Assembly (NCBI GenBank): GCA_963724945.1
Contig: CAVRWL010000003.1
Span: 992,001-1,056,000 of the forward strand
DNA length: 64,000 bases
Direction: 5' to 3'
From: Hyphomicrobium_A sp963724945
Lineage (GTDB): Bacteria > Pseudomonadota > Alphaproteobacteria > Rhizobiales > Hyphomicrobiaceae
The position numbers and the translations under genes are program-made. Below are positions 59,278 to 64,000 of this stretch, one piece after another. A model generated the notes under the pieces. The model was not told where the DNA came from and searched no databases. It saw nothing but the letters and a program-made list of their open reading frames with translations. Positions within the stretch are counted from its first letter, which is position 1. Each line of letters starts with the position of its first letter.

Positions 59278-59886
59278 GTGGTGATGGACCTTGGCAGTAA
59301 GTCGCGGCGGCGCAGCTTCATGCAAGCGGCGGTCGCTGGCGCACTCGTGCTCGCGGCGCTTACCGTCGGTACGAGGGCGCAGGATAAGGAGACGCCCGTG
59401 GCGCCCGGCGTCGACTACTGGCAGCCGGACTGGATGGTGCGCGAGCTGTGGGGTCCGGGGCGCATGCCGCGTGGCATGATGGTTCGCCTTTTGCGGCAGA
59501 CGACCTTCATGAAGTATGGCGCGCCTGTGGCCTATCAGGGCAAGCAGTCGACGGTCGCCAAGGTGCCCGAGACGATTGCTGCGGGTCGCACGATCTACGA
59601 GGCGAACTGCGCCATCTGCCACGGTGCCAACGGGCTGGGCGATGGCGAGGCGGCAAACGCCTTGTCGCCGTCGCCGGCGCTGCTCGCCTACATGATCCGC
59701 CGCCCGATCGCGGTCGATGAGTATCTCTTATGGACCATCTCCGACGGGGGCGCGCAGTTCGGCTCCAAGATGCCCGCGTTCAAGGACAAGCTCACGAGCG
59801 ACGACATCTGGCGCGTCGTCGCCTTCATGCGCGCCGGCTTCCCCGCCGCCAAGCCGCCTAGTGCCGCGTCGGAGCCCAAGCACTAG
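59278..59886 (+). CDS. c-type cytochrome with Tat-like leader
   Basis: A ~202-residue monoheme cytochrome c. Start GTG 59278 (MVMDLGSKS) or ATG 59284. The leader SKSRRRSFMQAAVAGALVLAAL carries a twin-arginine-like RRSFMQ motif before its hydrophobic core. The heme site is ANCAICHGANGLGDG, and MPAFKDKLT provides a likely axial Met. The N-terminal region YWQPDWMVRELWGPGRMP resembles a known alphaproteobacterial cytochrome family. Partner enzyme not adjacent. Confidence 0.88.
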   Translation: MVMDLGSKSRRRSFMQAAVAGALVLAALTVGTRAQDKETPVAPGVDYWQPDWMVRELWGPGRMPRGMMVRLLRQTTFMKYGAPVAYQGKQSTVAKVPETIAAGRTIYEANCAICHGANGLGDGEAANALSPSPALLAYMIRRPIAVDEYLLWTISDGGAQFGSKMPAFKDKLTSDDIWRVVAFMRAGFPAAKPPSAASEPKH

Positions 59887-59922
59887 CAGAACATTCCCAA
59901 GCGAATCGCGCAACGTGGCGCG

Positions 59923-60291
59923 TCAGGGCTTGGGTTTGCGCAGCGTGAGGATGTAAGCGGCGACGTCGCCGATCTCCTCGCGCGTCAGAGTGATGGTCGG
60001 CATCGGCGGGTGGGGGATGACGATGCGCCCCGCGATCCCCGCCGCGGTCTGTCCGGGCATATTGGCGATCTCCTCGAAGGTCGGCACGTCGGCCGGCATC
60101 GTGGCGTTCGCCGCCTTGCTGCCGACGATGTGGCAGCCGGTGCAGAGCTTGTCGGCGATCTTGTGCCCCGTCTTGGCGTCGGGGTGGATCTGCGCCTCAA
60201 CCGCACTGCTCCAAAGACCCACGCTCGCGATCGTCAAGCCTGCGAGCAGTGTCAAGCCGCCGGTCTTGGCGGCGCGCGCCTTCGCTTGCAT
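59923..60291 (-). CDS. Small c-type cytochrome
   Basis: A 122-residue exported monoheme cytochrome c: signal peptide ending near VEAQ, heme site KLCTGCHIVG, and a C-terminal PHPPMPTITLTREEIGD that offers the axial Met. It converges with the Tat-leader cytochrome gene. Both are periplasmic electron carriers; whether they interact is unknown. Confidence 0.9.
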   Translation of the reverse strand: MQAKARAAKTGGLTLLAGLTIASVGLWSSAVEAQIHPDAKTGHKIADKLCTGCHIVGSKAANATMPADVPTFEEIANMPGQTAAGIAGRIVIPHPPMPTITLTREEIGDVAAYILTLRKPKP

Positions 60292-60465
60292 GTCACCTCT
60301 TCTTTTAGATCTTCTTTAAAAGCCCTCAAGGGATCGGGCCTTGCGCCCGGCGGTGCAACAATAGCGCACTTTGCCCGAGCGAAAGCGGCAAGCCGGCGGG
60401 CGGACCTTAGGAAAATTCGTCGCGTGGCGAGAATGGCGCGGGCGCTCGGCCCCCGGGCTAAGGAC

Positions 60466-61854
60466 CTAGCTCAACTCGCGAATCTTGAACATGAGCCCGC
60501 CCTTGGGCGTCAGTGTCACCGTGGCGTTGATGCCCGCAGGATCCTGGCCGACGTACTCGGGCCGGAAGCGGCGCAAGAGCAGCGACAGGGCGAGCGTGTT
60601 CTCCACCTGGCTCATGGCGCCGCCGATGCAGGAGCGTTTGCCAGCGCCGAACGGCAGATACGAGTACTTCACCTGCTTCTTGGCGCCGCCGCCCATCCAG
60701 CGCTCCGGGCGGAACTCTTCCGGCTCCTCCCAGAACTTGGGGTTGTGGTGGGCGCCGTAGGCAAAGAGCACGACGCGGTCGCCGGGGTGGATCTTCTTGC
60801 CGCCGATCTCGTCCTCCTCCGCGGCGACGCGGATGAGCCCCCAGATCGGCGGATAGAGACGCATCGTCTCCTGGATCACCGCCCGCGTATAGGCGAGCGC
60901 GGAATAGTCGTTGGCCGTCGGCTCGCGGTCGCCGTAGACCTCCTCGCCTTCCCGGCGGATGCGCTCGGCTGCCTCCGGATGGCGCGAGGTCTCATAGAGT
61001 GCCCAGGCGAGCGTCAGCGCGGTCGTCTCCGTGCCGGCCCACAGGTACTGCTTTAGCTCGTCGATCGCCTGCTGCTGGTCGAACTCGGGCATGTCGGGAT
61101 CGGCGACGGCGGCCTCGATCATCTTGAGGAGCGTGCGTTCGCGGGCTTCGCGCGGATCGGCGGCGATAACCTCCGGCGGCACGCTCGCCCACACCTGCAT
61201 GGCCTTGGCGGCGTCCTGCTCCGTCATCTCGAAGACCTCGCCCAGCTGCTTCTTGAGGCGGATCTCCTTGTGGTTCATAACGTCGGTGTAGGTCTTCACG
61301 CACTTGAAGACGAAGTGCGGATTGAACGGCATGTCGCGGTCAAACAGCGCCTTGCAGATCATGTCGGCGGCGAGCGTCCACGTCTGCTCGACCATCTCGA
61401 TCGTCTCGCCCGACTTGGCGATGTTCGCCCAGATGTCCATCTTGGTGCGGATGGCGCCGAGGAAGTAGGGGATGTACTCGGCGAACATGTCGGGGTGGAA
61501 CGCCGGCTGCTGCGGCATCCTGATTTTCTGCCAGAGCACGCCGTCGTTGGTGATCATCGACTTGCCGAAGATCGGCTTCAGGCCGTCGAAGTACTTGATG
61601 TAGGAATCGGCCTTGGTGACGAGCACGTGCTTGAAGTGCTCTGGCTCAGTCAGCAGCACGATGCGCTGGTTGGCGAGGTTGATGGGGATGACCGCGCCAT
61701 AGCGCTCCGCCATCTGCATCAAGATGAGCAGCGGATTGTCGAGCCCGACCTTCAGCAGAGGCGTGAGCTGGAACCAGATGCTCAATTCCTCGCCCAGCCC
61801 CTGCGTGTGGGCGGGCGCTTCAACGGGGGCGCTCTGCTTTGCCGTCGCGGTCAT
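60466..61854 (-). CDS. Cytochrome P450
   Basis: A 462-residue heme monooxygenase. I-helix WAGTETTALTLAWAL, ExxR in QETMRLYPP, and heme loop FGAGKRSCIGGA with the proximal Cys. The ATG at 61854 has GGGAGA ~9 nt upstream. No signal anchor is evident, as for bacterial soluble P450s. No ferredoxin, reductase or biosynthetic genes are adjacent, so its redox partners and substrate are not shown. Confidence 0.94.
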   Translation of the reverse strand: MTATAKQSAPVEAPAHTQGLGEELSIWFQLTPLLKVGLDNPLLILMQMAERYGAVIPINLANQRIVLLTEPEHFKHVLVTKADSYIKYFDGLKPIFGKSMITNDGVLWQKIRMPQQPAFHPDMFAEYIPYFLGAIRTKMDIWANIAKSGETIEMVEQTWTLAADMICKALFDRDMPFNPHFVFKCVKTYTDVMNHKEIRLKKQLGEVFEMTEQDAAKAMQVWASVPPEVIAADPREARERTLLKMIEAAVADPDMPEFDQQQAIDELKQYLWAGTETTALTLAWALYETSRHPEAAERIRREGEEVYGDREPTANDYSALAYTRAVIQETMRLYPPIWGLIRVAAEEDEIGGKKIHPGDRVVLFAYGAHHNPKFWEEPEEFRPERWMGGGAKKQVKYSYLPFGAGKRSCIGGAMSQVENTLALSLLLRRFRPEYVGQDPAGINATVTLTPKGGLMFKIRELS

Positions 61855-62099
61855 GAGGTCGTCTCCCGGCGAGAAGCCGTGCAAAACGCACTGCAAACGC
61901 ACCTTCTATGCCAAATGCAGCCAATGGGACGTAAACTGGGAACCGATAGGAAGCCCAATGCGCTTGCCGCGCGAGGCGCGCTTGCTCCCCCGCAAGCTGG
62001 CAGCATGACTAGCACCGGGGATGCGCAAGTGTCCATGCGGCCACGCGTTTCCGCGCCAATTTGGCGCTTCTGCGTTTGATTTGGATCACCCCTCTCGTT

Positions 62100-62774
62100 T
62101 CAGGCGAGCGGCGGCCAAAACAAAGCTTTCTCTTGGTTAACCGGGGCTTGCGGTCCGCTCACGCGGTCATCCTTGATCCACACCGCGCCGGAGGCAAAGA
62201 GGGCGAGCGCGTGCGGATAAAGCTTGTGCTCGGCTTCGAGCACGCGTGCGCCCAGGGTCTCCACGGTGTCCCAATCGAGCACCGGCACGGCCGCCTGCGC
62301 GATGATCGGACCATCGTCCACATGCGCGCGCACGGCGTGCACGGTGCAGCCCGCAATTTTGACGCCGGCGGCGAGCGCGCGTACATGCGTGTCGAGACCC
62401 TGGAACGCCGGCAACAGCGAGGGGTGGATGTTGAGCATGCGGTCGTGCCAGCGCTTGACGAAGGCGGGCGTCAGGATGCGCATGAACCCGGCGCAGGCGA
62501 CGAGGTCGACGCGAAACGTCTTGAGCTCGGCGTCGAGCGCCGCCTCGAACGCCTCGCGGCCATCGAACGTTGCGTGGTCGACGGTGATCGCTGGGACCCC
62601 TTCGGCCTGCGCCTTCTTGAGACCCTCGGCCGCAGGCCTGTTGGAGACGACGCAGGCAATCTCGGCCGGATAAGCGGGCGCCTGCGCGGCTCGGATCAGC
62701 GCCATCATGTTGGAGCCGCGCCCGGAGATGAGGATGCCGACGCGTTTCTTGTGGTCCGTCGTGTTGTCAGCCAT
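62100..62774 (-). CDS. purN: Phosphoribosylglycinamide formyltransferase 1
   Basis: A 224-residue purine-pathway enzyme using 10-formyl-THF: GILISGRGSNMMALI (phosphate site), CVVSNRPAA, and the catalytic NIHPSLLPAFQGLDTHVRAL with Asn/His, followed by GCTVHAVRAHVDDGPIIAQAAVPV. purM, its usual partner, is not adjacent here. Confidence 0.96.
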   Translation of the reverse strand: MADNTTDHKKRVGILISGRGSNMMALIRAAQAPAYPAEIACVVSNRPAAEGLKKAQAEGVPAITVDHATFDGREAFEAALDAELKTFRVDLVACAGFMRILTPAFVKRWHDRMLNIHPSLLPAFQGLDTHVRALAAGVKIAGCTVHAVRAHVDDGPIIAQAAVPVLDWDTVETLGARVLEAEHKLYPHALALFASGAVWIKDDRVSGPQAPVNQEKALFWPPLA

Positions 62775-62821
62775 GGCGGTGCCTTAGCACGCGGCCGACC
62801 GCGAGACGACTGCCCTCGCGA

Positions 62822-63304
62822 TCAAATCCGTCCGGCTGTGGTAAGTCGTGTGGCGAACCTCCGGGAGAGCCACCCCGACGTGAAGTACAGGATCGCAAAA
62901 TAGACGAGCACCACGCCGGCGATCACAAGCGCGAGCATGGACGTGTTCGCGGCAATCCAGGCCTGCACCTCGGCCATGAGCGCCGGCAGCTCGCTCCTCG
63001 TGACGACCATCGGCACGGCCACGGCGGCCTGGAGGAGGGTGATGAGCACGACCGTTCCCAAGGCGAGCAGGGCGAAACGCAGCTGCTCCCCTCTGCGCAA
63101 AGCGCGGCGATGGTCGAGTACGAACGTACGCGCCGCGATCGCCGTGGCCGCGACGAGAACACCGATGGCGACGCCGCCATTCGCCTGAATGTCGAAGATG
63201 ACCAGTACGGCCGTGCCGAGCGCGGAGAGAACGAGGTAGGTGACGCCGAACATGAGGAGGGAGGCCCGCAGGCGCCCCTCCGTCTCGAGCGTTGCGCTGG
63301 TCAT
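62822..63304 (-). CDS. Four-helix membrane protein (ABZJ_00895-like)
   Basis: A 160-residue protein with four hydrophobic segments, the last followed by FTSGWLSRRFATRL. The pattern resembles the ABZJ_00895 family, but I am not certain. No enzymatic motif. It lies 47 bp upstream of purN on the same strand. Confidence 0.6.
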   Translation of the reverse strand: MTSATLETEGRLRASLLMFGVTYLVLSALGTAVLVIFDIQANGGVAIGVLVAATAIAARTFVLDHRRALRRGEQLRFALLALGTVVLITLLQAAVAVPMVVTRSELPALMAEVQAWIAANTSMLALVIAGVVLVYFAILYFTSGWLSRRFATRLTTAGRI

Positions 63305-63445
63305 CGTCGGGTCTCATGATGCTATTGATCGACGCGGTCCCTCCGCATCGGGACGGATCGTGCATAGCATGCCGCCCGGATCGGCGCATGGGTTTTGGAG
63401 TGTCCCGCATGCGCTATGCTGCGCGATGCGACCGACGGAGGGCAC

Positions 63446-63865
63446 ATGTCCCAATCGCGCCAACAGCAGGCGCTGGCAATCATCCAGATCGCAACGGGAA
63501 TCGGCATAGCCATCTTCTGGCTGCTGTTCTTCACGGTCGGCATGGCGCCCGCGCGCCCGCCGTCCTGCTATTTCCCCTACGAGCATTCGTTCCCTCCGCC
63601 CGATGCGATTCTTGCGATCGCCCTCGTCGCGAGCGGCGTCAACAGTCTCAACGATGGCACGTGGGGACGCGGCGTCTCGCTCGCTTGCGCCGGCGGTCTC
63701 ATCTTTCTCGGCATCATCGATTTCAGCTTCGCCGCTCAGAACGGCGGCTTCGACGGTCCCATCATGGAGGTGGCGCAGGCGAGCGTCATTTCGCTGTGGT
63801 GCGTCGGGCTCGGGTTGTGGATCATCGCCGTGCTCGGTCGTCAATACCGAAGCGTGCCGGACTAG
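63446..63865 (+). CDS. Four-helix membrane protein of unknown function
   Basis: A 139-residue protein from the ATG at 63446, with GGAGG 4 nt upstream. Helices at LAIIQIATGIGIAIFWLLFF, AILAIALVASGVNSL, VSLACAGGLIFLGIIDF and VISLWCVGLGLWIIAVL. No family recognised. Confidence 0.65.
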   Translation: MSQSRQQQALAIIQIATGIGIAIFWLLFFTVGMAPARPPSCYFPYEHSFPPPDAILAIALVASGVNSLNDGTWGRGVSLACAGGLIFLGIIDFSFAAQNGGFDGPIMEVAQASVISLWCVGLGLWIIAVLGRQYRSVPD

Positions 63866-63903
63866 TTGCCTGCCTAGGTGCTCGCTCAAGGAAGCCAGAT
63901 TTC

Positions 63904-64000
63904 ATGCCGCGTTCGCCCGCTTATCAGGCCGTGGTTTCGTTGCTCCGGCGCACAGGATCGCTGCGGTTTGTCGATTCGCTCAGGTACCATCGCCTGCGCC
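63904..64000 (+). CDS. Start of an unidentified gene (3' partial)
   Basis: An ATG at 63904 with AAGGAAG about 9 nt upstream opens a frame (MPRSPAYQAVVSLLRRTGSL...) that runs off the window without a stop. 32 codons are visible; basic and helical. Too short to classify. Confidence 0.5.
   Translation, partial: MPRSPAYQAVVSLLRRTGSLRFVDSLRYHRLR

Noticed and set aside
1..64000. CRISPR arrays, prophage, transposases, defence islands, secretion systems, rRNA
   Set aside because: No regularly spaced repeats, phage or transposase motifs or rRNA-like sequence were seen; gene content is housekeeping-like throughout.

Overview
This is a GC-rich chromosomal window from an alphaproteobacterium, most likely of the order Hyphomicrobiales (Rhizobiales). 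The evidence for this placement is: a separate F0 operon atpI-atpB-atpE-b'-b with a duplicated b subunit; a CcrM-type GANTC methyltransferase; the ispH-thrB-rnhA cluster; a split glycyl-tRNA synthetase with two small genes between glyQ and glyS; and an ETF-QO/TPR/ispE/polyprenyl synthase/DUF2007/methyltransferase/S49 neighbourhood. This is inferred from gene content and order; no 16S or other rRNA is present. Genes are densely packed with short gaps. I saw no transposase, phage gene, CRISPR array or convincing tRNA.

Layout. 1-6.3 kb: the end of a membrane c-di-GMP protein (7TM-PAS-GGDEF-EAL) with a long proline-rich tail, then YqgE, a DsbD-N-like periplasmic protein and a peroxiredoxin. 6.3-8.8 kb: ispH-thrB-rnhA. 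9-12.3 kb: a lipoprotein and the F0 operon. 12.5-21 kb: a membrane-anchored patatin-like protein, SMC, two DsbA-like thiol proteins (one frameshifted), a DUF721/DciA-like protein and MutY. 22-30 kb: two small secreted proteins, a flavin monooxygenase, CcrM, RNase HII, a PA0069-type radical SAM protein, two small transferases of the rSAM/selenodomain-associated families and a Q-rich membrane protein. 30-41 kb: MoaB, a family-4 uracil-DNA glycosylase, ETF-QO, a TPR protein, IspE, a VOC protein, polyprenyl diphosphate synthase, DUF2007, a TrmN6-like methyltransferase, an S49 peptidase and two small proteins. 41-49 kb: a hybrid histidine kinase divergent from a single-domain response regulator, a frameshifted ThDP-dependent decarboxylase, a DUF4405 membrane protein and a three-gene polyprenyl-sugar/glycan module (GT39-like, GtrA, GT2). 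49-64 kb: glyQ-orf-orf-glyS, a gamma-glutamylcyclotransferase-like protein, ABC-F, DUF3147, a GYF-domain protein, Ndk, a RibD-C-like reductase, two c-type cytochromes, a cytochrome P450, PurN and three membrane or partial genes.

Most genes are housekeeping: energy conservation, isoprenoid and quinone precursors, DNA repair and methylation, translation, and cell-envelope redox. The least ordinary features are single-base indels in three genes, including a compensating +1/-1 pair inside glyS that scrambles about 20 residues; several structured intergenic inverted-repeat elements; a cytochrome c with a Tat-like leader; and some orphan secreted or membrane proteins. I did not find a clear novel multigene system. 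The indels should be checked as possible assembly errors before any biology is built on them.
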